Origin: Allotamlana fucoidanivorans
GTDB taxonomy: Bacteria; Bacteroidota; Bacteroidia; Flavobacteriales; Flavobacteriaceae
NCBI RefSeq assembly: GCF_006265225.1
Contig: NZ_VDCS01000005.1
Coordinates: 186,001 to 250,000, forward strand
Direction: 5' to 3'
DNA length: 64,000 bases
This document shows positions 54,152 to 63,872 of this stretch, piece by piece. The translations under genes were made by a program, and so were the position numbers. Below the pieces are notes generated by a model. The model saw only the letters and a program-made list of their open reading frames with translations. It searched no databases and was not told the DNA's origin. Position 1 is the stretch's first letter. Every line of letters begins with the position of its first letter.

Positions 54152-57100
54152 TTAATTCACAATAATCTTTTTTGAAAGCACTTGGTTATCTTCCGTACGT
54201 AATTGCACGATATATGCGCCACTAGACAGATTATAAAACTGAAACCCATTTTCTAATGCCGAAATAGGTAAATCTGGCATATCTAGAGCTATTTGGCCTC
54301 GCATATTCACTAAAGCCAACCGCTTTATATTACTGTTCAATTTTTTAACATACAAGGTGTTGGTTGTATTCTTATAATAAATAAAATTATCACTAGCTTG
54401 AGCCTCTGCCATACTCAAGGCTTGCTGTTCATTTTGAAATACAATTTCAAATCTTTTATTGAATTTACCTTGTTCTGAAGAAAAGGTGTAAGCCGCATTG
54501 TTTTTAGTTAAATCATAATATTCTCCTGTAAGATTATCTTTGATATAAATTTTTTGACTTTTTTCAATATTTATAAGGCTGGTTATTTTAATTTCAAACG
54601 CATTATCTCCAGACGATTTAAAATTAAGAGGAATCACCTTATCATTTGCCAATGGCCCATATGCCTGAATGTTCATATTTTTGCCGTTCAAACTCAAATT
54701 GAGGTCGTTATTATTTACTTCTGAACATTCGGCATCATAGCCATAATCATAGTCATCTGAAGTAAGTTCACTAAAACCAATTAAAAGTTCACGTCTTGTC
54801 TTAGGACCAGATACTGAATTAATTTCTAGTCTTATTTTTTGCATTGCAGAACTTGAGTTGTCTGGCTGTTTTGATTCATTTTTAGGCTTTCCACCCGTAT
54901 TTTTTAAAAAAACCGATCCGTTTTCTTCATTAATATTATCGGCATCTGATTCTTTAATAAAAACACGCTGATTATTATTAAACTCAATTTGTCCATCTGC
55001 CTCAACCTCAACTACGAAGCCCTGAGCCACTGGAAGATAACGAGTAGGCAACTTGGTACCATCTTGAGACCCATTTGTATCTCCTGAAAGCCCCACAAAC
55101 TGATAGGCTTTACAAGATCCTGTTTTATTTACCTGTGCATAACCACCTTCATATTGACTTAAATAATGTGTGTCTCCACCCCAATGTTGCCAAAGATAAA
55201 TATCGCCTTTTATAACACCTTGATTGTCATCAATAAACTGATACATATCTAAAGCGGAAGGATACGGGTTACCCAGCAAGTAATCGGTTTTGGTTTTATC
55301 TGGAATAGAACCAGCACCACCTTTATCTAACACGTCCAAAATAATGGTTCCATTATTGGGTTTCCCTTCATAGATATATTGCTGCTCTGAAGCGGCAACA
55401 CCCGTTCCTTTTTGGGTATAACCAAAACCTGGAATTAAGGGGGTTGATGGTGATAAATGTGCCCAATCCCAATAGGTTAACCCTCCCATATAAGTGTATA
55501 TCCAATAGGTACTTATGCTATTACTTCCAGTATAACCTGTTGTAAAAGTACAATTGAACCCACTAGCATCTTTAATCATATTTACTTTAAAAGGTGTGTT
55601 ATTTGTATTATTTGAAGCTCCATTATTGTTAGTAAGAGTGGTTGCCATAGTTTCTCCAACAGGAGATGACCAATAATTGTATCGATACGGATTAGACTCT
55701 CCTTCCTGCCTTCTTAATACTTTACCATTTTCATTGGTCACCAAATCACTGTGTTCTGTTTGAATTAACTGCGAATCATCTTCTAAATCTAAAGCTCCAT
55801 TCAACTCAAAATACCATGTATTATACACGGCATGATCTCCCGAAACTGATAAGCTTCTTGTGTCATCAATAATAAGCCCTAATGTTTTAATGTCATGTGA
55901 GGCCGTAACATCATTTGATATTTTTACAATGCTCCAATCTTTATTATTCGCAACATCTTCAATATCCCAAACATTACCACTTTTCCAGGTAGCTTCATCA
56001 GTCCAAGCCCCAGGATTATTAGACACATAAGGCATTGGAGCTGTTTGTTGTTGTAATGAAGTTATATTATTCAATTTGGTAATTCTACCGATATAAGAAT
56101 AATCTGTTGTTCTATCATAAGAAATAATATCAGACATTGGATAGTAAGCTAACAAGCTTGACCACGGAATAGTATTATTTGTAGTAATATCTACAATATC
56201 TTTATCTATCACAGCGCCTTTAACAATACCCGAGTTATCTTTTATTTCCTGATATACCATACGTTGAATTTGATCATCGGTAAGTACGGTATTAAACACT
56301 CTAACTTCATCAATATCTCCTTTATAATATTCCCTATTGGAAACATTTTTAGTTGTTCTTCCTATTTCAAAATTACCATTTGTATCTGTGGTGTTTTCAA
56401 TATTTACTCCAATAATACCCGTATCAAGGGAATCGACAAGTACGCCATCAACATAAAGTTTCATAAGTCCTGTTGAACTAGAAAAACTGCCTGTAATGTG
56501 ATGCCATTCATCATAGTTAATGGCTGAACAAGCACATTGCCCAATTGTTTGCGCTGAGTTACCAGCGGTTGTTACTGTAAAAGAGGGTCTGTTCCCATTT
56601 TGCAACCATAATTTAAAACCTGTATCTTCACCGCCTATGGTCATATTGGTTGTATTCCCTGAATCTGACTTGACCCAAGCCATAAATGTAATATCGCTTT
56701 CTCCATTAATAAATTCTGGTGTAGACACATAATCATCAACTCCATCAAAATCTAGTTTTGACGAAAATAAAACGGGATTTATAGTAATATTGGCTCCACA
56801 ATCTGCTAAAATAAGTTCTTCAGTAGGCGGAATAGTCACATCTAAAAGCACATCAATATCCTCTACGGAACCTGCACTCACCGCATCAAATCCGCCACCA
56901 TCATCTTCGTCATAATACATATGTCCTGTAACGGTGGCTCCACTTGTTAGCGAAGCATTGTGCCTTACAATGAGTAATGAATTTTCATCGTCACCAATCA
57001 AATCATCATTACTTAAGTTTATATTATCGAGTAACATGGTACCATTGTTATAAAACTTAGCCGTACCAAAAGTCAATTCTCCTTTTAAAACAAACAAACC

Positions 57101-57799
57101 ATTATTCACATAATCGGCATTAAGAGACATATCAGTATGAATAAATAAGGAACAATCATTAATCAATGCACTAGATCCTCCCGAAGACAAAGACCCAAAT
57201 ACCTCTAATATACCACAATTGGAATAATCACTTGCAATACCTGCATCGCCCCCAACAGTTGTTCTACTGCCATAAAACGATACATAAGTTGCACTACCCC
57301 CAACACTCAAATCTCCAGCCACATTAAAGTTACCCATATTGTATACTATGGATGCTGAAGGTGGATTGAATTGTCCTGGTATGGTAATAGATCCTGTATC
57401 ATAAATATAAATCATATTGGTGCCTTGAAACCCTGTTTCCGTTGGAAAATCAATAACCCCTTCAACAATCAAGGTCACAGCATTCATTTTATCTATTTGG
57501 CCTGAGTATGTAACATTTGGTGCAATGTATAGCGTCCCCTTGAAAACTCCTCCTGCCATAATAGCGTCAGAGTTATCAGCCAAAATACACACAGAATCTG
57601 AAGAGCTAAGTCCTGAAGGTACGCCTGTTGGATTGCCTAAACTATCAACCCAACCTGAAGCCGTATAGGTATAGGTACATGTTGTGGGTTGCCCTGGCGG
57701 ATTCCAAGTATGCGGACCACAGGTTTGAGCTTTTAGCCCTATACAAGTATTTAAAACCAATAACAATATAGAGCGTTGTAGGAATAGTTTTGTTTTCAT
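54152..57799 (-). CDS. Giant T9SS-secreted protein with LamG domain (copy 1)
   Basis: The start at 57799 (MKTKLFLQRSILLLVLNTCI) gives 1215 residues with a signal peptide ending LKAQ. An N-terminal beta-solenoid-like region of Gly/Ser-rich repeats (about 30-340) is followed by a LamG/concanavalin-like domain at about 360-530 (LDFDGVDDYV and YYKGDIDEVRVFNTVLTDDQ). A long unique half ends with the T9SS type A sorting domain (about 1140-1215, ending GAYIVQLRTEDNQVLSKKII). It should be exported by the Por machinery and attached to the surface or released. Its C-terminal 700 residues are closely related to the gene at 58167. It ends at a terminator. Ligand is unknown; LamG often binds glycans. Confidence 0.9.
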   Translation of the reverse strand: MKTKLFLQRSILLLVLNTCIGLKAQTCGPHTWNPPGQPTTCTYTYTASGWVDSLGNPTGVPSGLSSSDSVCILADNSDAIMAGGVFKGTLYIAPNVTYSGQIDKMNAVTLIVEGVIDFPTETGFQGTNMIYIYDTGSITIPGQFNPPSASIVYNMGNFNVAGDLSVGGSATYVSFYGSRTTVGGDAGIASDYSNCGILEVFGSLSSGGSSALINDCSLFIHTDMSLNADYVNNGLFVLKGELTFGTAKFYNNGTMLLDNINLSNDDLIGDDENSLLIVRHNASLTSGATVTGHMYYDEDDGGGFDAVSAGSVEDIDVLLDVTIPPTEELILADCGANITINPVLFSSKLDFDGVDDYVSTPEFINGESDITFMAWVKSDSGNTTNMTIGGEDTGFKLWLQNGNRPSFTVTTAGNSAQTIGQCACSAINYDEWHHITGSFSSSTGLMKLYVDGVLVDSLDTGIIGVNIENTTDTNGNFEIGRTTKNVSNREYYKGDIDEVRVFNTVLTDDQIQRMVYQEIKDNSGIVKGAVIDKDIVDITTNNTIPWSSLLAYYPMSDIISYDRTTDYSYIGRITKLNNITSLQQQTAPMPYVSNNPGAWTDEATWKSGNVWDIEDVANNKDWSIVKISNDVTASHDIKTLGLIIDDTRSLSVSGDHAVYNTWYFELNGALDLEDDSQLIQTEHSDLVTNENGKVLRRQEGESNPYRYNYWSSPVGETMATTLTNNNGASNNTNNTPFKVNMIKDASGFNCTFTTGYTGSNSISTYWIYTYMGGLTYWDWAHLSPSTPLIPGFGYTQKGTGVAASEQQYIYEGKPNNGTIILDVLDKGGAGSIPDKTKTDYLLGNPYPSALDMYQFIDDNQGVIKGDIYLWQHWGGDTHYLSQYEGGYAQVNKTGSCKAYQFVGLSGDTNGSQDGTKLPTRYLPVAQGFVVEVEADGQIEFNNNQRVFIKESDADNINEENGSVFLKNTGGKPKNESKQPDNSSSAMQKIRLEINSVSGPKTRRELLIGFSELTSDDYDYGYDAECSEVNNNDLNLSLNGKNMNIQAYGPLANDKVIPLNFKSSGDNAFEIKITSLINIEKSQKIYIKDNLTGEYYDLTKNNAAYTFSSEQGKFNKRFEIVFQNEQQALSMAEAQASDNFIYYKNTTNTLYVKKLNSNIKRLALVNMRGQIALDMPDLPISALENGFQFYNLSSGAYIVQLRTEDNQVLSKKIIVN

Positions 57800-57954
57800 G
57801 ATTAATAGCTTTGGGGTAAACAAAATTAATTCATTATCAATTAGTTATATATTACACTTTCAAAAGCATCATTGTTTTTTGAAAGCAGGTTAGTAAATCG
57901 GCTTCTAAATCCTTAGAACAGCTTTACTTCAATATGTACAAACTTTTTGAAATT

Positions 57955-57981
57955 AATCTTGAGGGAAGAATAATTTTCGTC
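57955..57981 (-). promoter_or_regulatory. 27-bp conserved box, copy 1
   Basis: The plus strand starts AATCTTGAGGGAAGA and ends TTTTCGTC. It differs from 62372-62398 at one base (position 16). It lies 156 bases before the ATG, where the second copy is 150 bases before its ATG. Confidence 0.7.
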
Positions 57982-58014
57982 GAAACAAACCGTACGGTTT
58001 TACATTCAATTAAA

Positions 58015-58084
58015 GACAATATTAAAATAAAAATCCGATAAAAACTAATAAAAATCCGATAAAATGTGTTTTTGTTCGATAAAA
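58015..58084 (-). repeat. Four phased 8-bp boxes, copy 1
   Basis: Boxes AGACAATA (58015), CGATAAAA (58036), CGATAAAA (58057) and CGATAAAA (58077) are spaced 21, 21 and 20 bases. The second and third are part of exact 16-bp repeats TAAAAATCCGATAAAA at 58028 and 58049. Confidence 0.7.
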
Positions 58085-58166
58085 TGTGTTTTATCGTCAT
58101 TATAAGGCAAAAAAAGACCAGTCAAGAGCGGAGCGGTATATAGAATTTCAATAAAAACACCTCTAA

Positions 58167-61100
58167 TTAATTTACTATAATCTTTTTAGAAAGCACTTCA
58201 TTATTTTCAGTACGTATTTGCACAATATAGGCACCACTTGAAAGGTTGTAAAATTGAAATCCATTTTCTAAGGCTTCTACTGGTAAATTAGGCATTTGTA
58301 AAGCTACTTGACCACGCATGTTTACCAACTGTAAATTTCTTATTTTATTACCATTCATTTTTTTTACAAACAGTGTATTCGTTTTATTCTTGAAATAGAT
58401 AAAGTTGTTCTTGGCCTCAGACTCTTCAATACTTAGCGAGTGCTGTTCACTTTGAAAAACAATTTCAAATCTGGTATTAAATTTTCCTTGATCTGAACTA
58501 AACCCATAGGGTTCACCGCTTATAAGATTAAAATAATCTCCTGTTACATTATCTTTCAAGAAAATCTCTTGATCATCAGGAATGCCTTCTACCGATGTCA
58601 TCTTGATTTCAAAAGTATTATCCCCAGAAGATTTAAAATTTAAAGGAATGACCTTATCGTCTGATATTGGACTATACGCTTGAATGTTCATATTTTTTCC
58701 TTCCAAACTTAAATTCATATCATTATTATTTATTTCTAAACATTCAGCATCATAACCATAGTCAAAACCATCAGTAGCATCATGAGCAAATCCTAACAAT
58801 AATTCTCTTCTTGTTTTAGGCCCCTTAACAGTATTAAACTCTAATCGGATGCGTTGCATGATCTTTTCAGAATCTTCTTTAGCCATACCACTGCTTTTTA
58901 AGGTTTTCCCATTTGATTTAGTACCGCTAGACTTTAAAAACACAGAACCACTATCATAGGAGCTATTAGCATCGGCTTCTTTAATAAAAATGCGCTGATT
59001 ATTATTAAACTCAATTTGACCATCGGCTTCAACCTCAACAACAAAGCCTTGACCAACAGGAAGGTATCTTGTTGGTACTTTAGTTCCATCTTGCGACCCA
59101 TTGTGCCCACCAGATAAACCTACAAATTGATACGCTCTACAAGCTCCAGTTTTATTTACCTGCGCATAACCTCCTTGATATTCACTTAAATAATGTGAAT
59201 TTCCGCTCCATTGTTGCCAAAGATGCAAATCACCTTTTATAACCCCTTGATTATCATCAATAAATTTATGAATATCTATTGCTGATGGATACGGATTACC
59301 GATTAAATATTCTGTTTTTGACACATCGGGCACTGAACCTGCTCCTCCTTTGTCTGTAACATCCAATAAAACAGTTCCATTATTAGGTTTTCCTTCAAAA
59401 ATATATTGTTGTTTTGGCGCCGCTGTTCCTGTACCTTTTTGGGTGTAGCCAATGCCTGGTTTAATAAGAGAAGAAGGTGCCACTTTTTTCCAATCCCAGT
59501 AAGTAATACCGCTTATAAATGTATACAACCAATAGGTGCTTATACTGCCATTTCCTGTATAACTAGACGTAAAAGGCATATTCAAACCAACATCATCCTT
59601 TAAGGTATTTAATTTGAATGAGCTGTTATTAGCGTTGTTTAAAGCCGCGTTATTATTTGTTAAACTGGTAATTCCAACGGCTCCAACCGGCGATGCCCAA
59701 TAGTTGTATCTAAAAGGACTTGCTTCACCTTCCTGACGCCTTAAAACCTTGCCATCATTATCAGTCACCAAATCACTATATATGGTTTGAATTAACTGAG
59801 AATCATCTTCAAGATCTAGCGCCCCATTCAACTCTAAATACCAGGTATTTTCTACCAAATTATCGCCTTGTATGGTTAGGGTTTTAGCATCATCTATAAC
59901 TAACCCTAATGTTTGCACATTGTGTGCAGCAGTAACATTATTAGCTATTTTTACAATACTCCATGCTTTGTTTGTTACAGTATTGGTAATATCCCAAAGA
60001 TCTCCATACAACCAAGTTGTATTATTATTCCAATCACCCTGCATAATAGTTTCATACGGCATAGGTGCCGATTGATCTTGCACCGTGGTGATGTTATACA
60101 AAATGGCTTCAAAATCATTATCGGAATAGTCGGAAGTTTTGGCGTTAATAATTTCGGTCATAGGATAATACCCTATAAGACTTGACCAAGACACCGTAGC
60201 ATCTGTTTCTCTATCTGTTATATCTTTTGGGATGATTTTACCCTGTATCTTACCCAAATTATTCTCAATCTCTTGATACACCATTTGCTGTAATTGATCA
60301 TCCGTTAATGCCACATCAAACACACGCACTTCATCAATGCTTCCTTTAAAGTAATATGACATCGAAGGCGCGTTTACCCCTATTGTAAAGTCGTTACTTG
60401 AAGCATTTATACCTCCTGACAAAGCTGCATTATTACTAGAATTTAACAGTTCACCATTAAGATAAACTTGTAGTTTAGAGCTAGCATCTAAACCGTTATA
60501 CACAAATCCAATATGCGCCCACTGATTTAATACCAAAGAATTTGAAACTGGCATATTTAGCGTCACGCCATTCACCTGAAAACTGACTTGCTTTGAGCTT
60601 TGCACGGTTATATTTAAGTCTCCAAAACTCACAACCGTTCCTGCATTTGAAAAATTTTCATCCAACTTCACCCACGCCATTATAGTTGTTTGATTATTGC
60701 CTCCAATATTCAAATCACTAGCCATAAAATCATCAACCCCATCAAAATCAATGGTAGCCAAAATTGGAGGATTCGTATCAAAAACATCTCGATAATCTAA
60801 ATCACCACCAGTATTTAAATCGTTATCACCATCAGGAAGAATTGATAAATCGGACGGATTTTCAATAGCTTCATTAACATCCCAAACCGTATCATTAATA
60901 TTTGTAGTCTCAAACGGGTTTATCAATCCATCAGCATCTTTATCTTGATTTGTAGAGGGAGTGGCCAGTCCGTTTTCAGCTTCATCTGGTTTTCCGTCAT
61001 TATCTGAATCTAAATCAATATAGTCTGGTATGCCATCATAATCTGTATCTTCAACCACAATACCTAATCCGTAACTTGTATCTATTCCTGTTGTTGATAC

Positions 61101-62222
61101 ACCACCACTAGGAGCTATATAACCTAACGTTGATTGCGCTTCAACATTATCTGGAATACCATCTTCATCTGAATCAATATCTAAAAAATCATAGATTAAA
61201 TACCTACTACCGCTTTCATTACTATCTCCATCTGTATTTCTTGGAACCGTGCCTGTATTTGCAGAGCTTGGAATTCCCATAGTGGTGGCTGTTATGCCAA
61301 TGGTACCATCAGCAAATCCATTATAGTCAGCATCGGTTCCACCTGATTCAATAACGTCTGTTATTCCATCATTATCACTATCTAAATCTAAATGATTCGG
61401 TATGCCATCTCCATCCTGATCTAAGTCTTCACAAATCCCTGAAGCTCCTAATGAACAAAAATCTGAATCTTTATAATTTAAAACCCCATCGCCATCATCA
61501 TCTGCAGAAGGGTCTATCCCTCCTGATTCATCAGTATCTTTTATCCCGTCATTATCATCATCTAGATCTGTAATATCTGCAATACCATCACCATCACTAT
61601 CTGTCACCAAAGAGCCATTCAATGCAGAGTTACCATTATTAAATCCGATGTTACTGTTTTGACTAGCAACAAACGAAATATTATAATCTTCAATTTCTCC
61701 TGACTGATATTGATAATCACAGGAGGTAAAATTATTGTTTTGACCCGTTCTAAACCCAATGCGCATCACAGAAGCCCCAAGTTCAACATCATCAGGAATT
61801 GTTATTTCTACAGGAACTACAACGGTTTTTTCGCCATCTTCTTTTGATTTATCTTCTACAGTAAACAAAAAACGCTCCCTCGAATCTTCAAAATCACTAT
61901 CAGAATTATTAAAATTCATCCAAACAATTAGGGTGTTTTTATTTTTATTCCACCCGTTAAGTTTCACGGTAACGGTTCCTGTAATGGTCTCGCCCGCATT
62001 TATATCAGCCGATGTAACTGATGAATAATAAGTATAACTTCCTGTAGTACCTGAACTAGAATTATTAATACTCCCAATTGACACATTAGAAATATAATTA
62101 TTGTTTGCATGATCAACATTTATGGGAGTACAATATTGCGCATAAAGGCTTACGGAACAGCATAGCACAAAAAAACAGAGATTAAAAAACCTTAAACCTA
62201 AAGCAGGAGCATGTGTTTTCAT
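58167..62222 (-). CDS. Giant T9SS-secreted protein with GEVED, TSP3 and LamG domains (copy 2)
   Basis: The 1351-residue protein has a signal peptide (ending VSLYAQ) and a GEVED-type beta domain at about 32-185 (IVWMNFNNSDSDFEDSRERF and QYQSGEIEDYNISF). Then come thrombospondin type 3-like calcium repeats at about 205-480 (SDGDGIADITDLDDDNDGIK and many D-x-D-x-D loops). A LamG domain (about 500-670, ATIDFDGVDDFMA and KGSIDEVRVFDVALTDDQLQ) and the shared C-terminal half follow, ending with the T9SS type A sorting domain. It is paralogous to copy 1 from LamG onward but the N-terminal modules differ. It should be a surface adhesin or binding protein. Calcium loops are rich in Asp, as the family requires. 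Confidence 0.9.
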   Translation of the reverse strand: MKTHAPALGLRFFNLCFFVLCCSVSLYAQYCTPINVDHANNNYISNVSIGSINNSSSGTTGSYTYYSSVTSADINAGETITGTVTVKLNGWNKNKNTLIVWMNFNNSDSDFEDSRERFLFTVEDKSKEDGEKTVVVPVEITIPDDVELGASVMRIGFRTGQNNNFTSCDYQYQSGEIEDYNISFVASQNSNIGFNNGNSALNGSLVTDSDGDGIADITDLDDDNDGIKDTDESGGIDPSADDDGDGVLNYKDSDFCSLGASGICEDLDQDGDGIPNHLDLDSDNDGITDVIESGGTDADYNGFADGTIGITATTMGIPSSANTGTVPRNTDGDSNESGSRYLIYDFLDIDSDEDGIPDNVEAQSTLGYIAPSGGVSTTGIDTSYGLGIVVEDTDYDGIPDYIDLDSDNDGKPDEAENGLATPSTNQDKDADGLINPFETTNINDTVWDVNEAIENPSDLSILPDGDNDLNTGGDLDYRDVFDTNPPILATIDFDGVDDFMASDLNIGGNNQTTIMAWVKLDENFSNAGTVVSFGDLNITVQSSKQVSFQVNGVTLNMPVSNSLVLNQWAHIGFVYNGLDASSKLQVYLNGELLNSSNNAALSGGINASSNDFTIGVNAPSMSYYFKGSIDEVRVFDVALTDDQLQQMVYQEIENNLGKIQGKIIPKDITDRETDATVSWSSLIGYYPMTEIINAKTSDYSDNDFEAILYNITTVQDQSAPMPYETIMQGDWNNNTTWLYGDLWDITNTVTNKAWSIVKIANNVTAAHNVQTLGLVIDDAKTLTIQGDNLVENTWYLELNGALDLEDDSQLIQTIYSDLVTDNDGKVLRRQEGEASPFRYNYWASPVGAVGITSLTNNNAALNNANNSSFKLNTLKDDVGLNMPFTSSYTGNGSISTYWLYTFISGITYWDWKKVAPSSLIKPGIGYTQKGTGTAAPKQQYIFEGKPNNGTVLLDVTDKGGAGSVPDVSKTEYLIGNPYPSAIDIHKFIDDNQGVIKGDLHLWQQWSGNSHYLSEYQGGYAQVNKTGACRAYQFVGLSGGHNGSQDGTKVPTRYLPVGQGFVVEVEADGQIEFNNNQRIFIKEADANSSYDSGSVFLKSSGTKSNGKTLKSSGMAKEDSEKIMQRIRLEFNTVKGPKTRRELLLGFAHDATDGFDYGYDAECLEINNNDMNLSLEGKNMNIQAYSPISDDKVIPLNFKSSGDNTFEIKMTSVEGIPDDQEIFLKDNVTGDYFNLISGEPYGFSSDQGKFNTRFEIVFQSEQHSLSIEESEAKNNFIYFKNKTNTLFVKKMNGNKIRNLQLVNMRGQVALQMPNLPVEALENGFQFYNLSSGAYIVQIRTENNEVLSKKIIVN

Positions 62223-62371
62223 AATTACTAGATTTGGGGAAATCAGAATTAATTTATAATTAAAATATAATTGTTTTATTGCTCATTTTAACACCTCTTT
62301 TACCTATTTGCTATCACATAGATTAAAAAAGACACCAAAACATTTACAATTCTACAATCGTTTCCTTAACC

Positions 62372-62398
62372 AATCTTGAGGGAAGACTAATTTTCGTC
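62372..62398 (-). promoter_or_regulatory. 27-bp conserved box, copy 2
   Basis: This is the partner of 57955-57981, with a single base difference. Its arms TCTT and AAGA flank GAGGG, a short dyad. Confidence 0.7.
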
Positions 62399-62429
62399 AC
62401 ATAACGCGTAATGATTTACGCTCAACTAG

Positions 62430-62500
62430 CGACAATATTATCACAAAATATCGACAAAAACCAATTTTTAATCGTTTAAATGTATTTTTTAACGATAAAA
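62430..62500 (-). repeat. Four phased 8-bp boxes, copy 2
   Basis: Boxes start at 62430, 62452, 62473 and 62493, spaced 22, 21 and 20 bases. The third box (CGTTTAAA) is the most divergent. Confidence 0.6.
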
Positions 62501-62513
62501 CGCACTTTGTCGA

Positions 62514-63872
62514 CTAAACCACAAAACCTATTAAATCTTCAACTTTTGAGATTAATTGAACTTTAATACTAGCTGTTTTTAAAGAAATCTTATTGTGTTT
62601 AGAAACAAAAATGGTAGAAAACCCAAGCTTTTCAGCTTCTAGAATACGTTGCTCTACACGCTGCACAGGCCTTATTTCTCCAGAAAGACCTACTTCGGCC
62701 GCAAAACAAAAATCATTTTGAATAGGTACATCTTCATTAGAAGAAAGAATAGCTGCTACAACTGCCAAATCAATTGCAGGATCATCAACTGTAATACCTC
62801 CTGTAATATTTAAAAAAACATCTTTAGCACCAAGCCTGAATCCTGCCCTTTTTTCTAAAACCGCCAGTAACATGTTTAATCGTTTAGCATTAAAGCCTGT
62901 AGCACTACGCTGTGGTGTTCCATAAACAGCAGTACTTACCAAAGCCTGTACTTCAATCATTAATGGGCGCATACCCTCAAGCGTAGCCGCTATAGCATTG
63001 CCTGAAAGTTCTTCGTCTTTCTTTGAAATTAATATTTCTGAAGGGTTTGAAACCTCTCTAAGTCCTGAACCCTGCATTTCATATATACCGAGCTCATGTG
63101 TGGATCCAAATCTGTTTTTATGCGCTCTTAATATTCTGAACACATGGTTTCTATCGCCTTCAAACTGTAACACAGTATCAACCATATGCTCCAAAATCTT
63201 TGGGCCTGCAATACTACCATCTTTTGTAATATGACCAATTAACAAAACAGGTGTTGCCGTTTCTTTTGCAAACTTTATCAACTCTGTTGTACATTCTTTA
63301 ATTTGTGAAACACTTCCAGAAGACGACTCAATATAATCGCTATGCAGTGTTTGTATGGAATCAATCACTACAATTTCGGGTTGTAAATCTTCAATCTGTT
63401 TAAAGATATTCTGTGTTTTAGTTTCAGTTAAAATAAAGCAATTTCCCCCCTTGGGATGTATACGTTCAGCACGCATCTTTATTTGTTTTTGACTTTCTTC
63501 ACCAGAAACATACAAGGTTTTATAAGGAAGTTCAAGCGTAATTTGAAGCATTAAAGTGCTTTTTCCAATACCTGGTTCTCCGCCTAAAAGTGTTAGAGAA
63601 CCAGGCACAATACCACCTCCCAAAACACGATTTAGCTCCCCATTGTACGTATTTAATCTGGGTTCTTTTGAAGTATCAATTTGATCTATTTTTAAAGGCA
63701 CTGCTACCCTCTTACTAGATGATGACGACGACTTCCATACTTGTTTTTCAGGCTTTTGAACAAGCTCTTCCACTATAGTATTCCAATCTTTACAGGCTTT
63801 GCACTGACCCTGCCATTGCGCATATTGTGTGCCGCAATTTTGACAAAAAAAAGTGGTTTTTACTTTTGCCAT
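62514..63872 (-). CDS. radA: DNA repair protein RadA
   Basis: RadA is a RecA-like ATPase that helps branch migration in recombinational repair. The 452-residue protein has the N-terminal zinc finger (C10-x2-C13, C24-x2-C27: FFCQNCGTQ and QCKACKDW), the Walker A GGEPGIGKSTLM near residue 91, the RadA signature HKNRFGSTHELGIYEM near 254, and a C-terminal Lon-like domain. Length is typical. Its ATG overlaps the stop of the gene upstream by one base (TAATG), so the two are translationally coupled. Confidence 0.97.
   Translation of the reverse strand: MAKVKTTFFCQNCGTQYAQWQGQCKACKDWNTIVEELVQKPEKQVWKSSSSSSKRVAVPLKIDQIDTSKEPRLNTYNGELNRVLGGGIVPGSLTLLGGEPGIGKSTLMLQITLELPYKTLYVSGEESQKQIKMRAERIHPKGGNCFILTETKTQNIFKQIEDLQPEIVVIDSIQTLHSDYIESSSGSVSQIKECTTELIKFAKETATPVLLIGHITKDGSIAGPKILEHMVDTVLQFEGDRNHVFRILRAHKNRFGSTHELGIYEMQGSGLREVSNPSEILISKKDEELSGNAIAATLEGMRPLMIEVQALVSTAVYGTPQRSATGFNAKRLNMLLAVLEKRAGFRLGAKDVFLNITGGITVDDPAIDLAVVAAILSSNEDVPIQNDFCFAAEVGLSGEIRPVQRVEQRILEAEKLGFSTIFVSKHNKISLKTASIKVQLISKVEDLIGFVV

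Larger units (their letters stand above)
57800..58166. promoter_or_regulatory. Upstream control region of T9SS gene copy 1
   Basis: The 367 bases hold no gene. A proximal block 57801-57834 is 28 of 34 identical to 62224-62257. A 27-bp box at 57955-57981 is 26 of 27 identical to 62372-62398, and four CGAYAAAA-like boxes start at 58015, 58036, 58057 and 58077. An inverted copy TTTTATCG is at 58089-58096. These elements are mirrored upstream of copy 2. Confidence 0.7.
62223..62513. promoter_or_regulatory. Upstream control region of T9SS gene copy 2
   Basis: The 291 bases contain no gene. A proximal block (62224-62257) with minus-strand -7-like TAATTCTG (62244-62251), the 27-bp box (62372-62398), and four boxes CGACAATA, CGACAAAA, CGTTTAAA and CGATAAAA (from 62430) mirror the region upstream of copy 1. 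Confidence 0.7.

Noticed and set aside
58028-58096. Short direct repeats as a possible CRISPR array
   Set aside because: Units of 16 bp at 20-21 bp period leave no spacers, no cas genes are nearby, and the same phasing recurs upstream of the paralogue, which fits operators.
58118-58138. Third copy of the 25-bp dispersed repeat
   Set aside because: Only the core GAGCGGAGCGG resembles it; agreement is too low without a profile.
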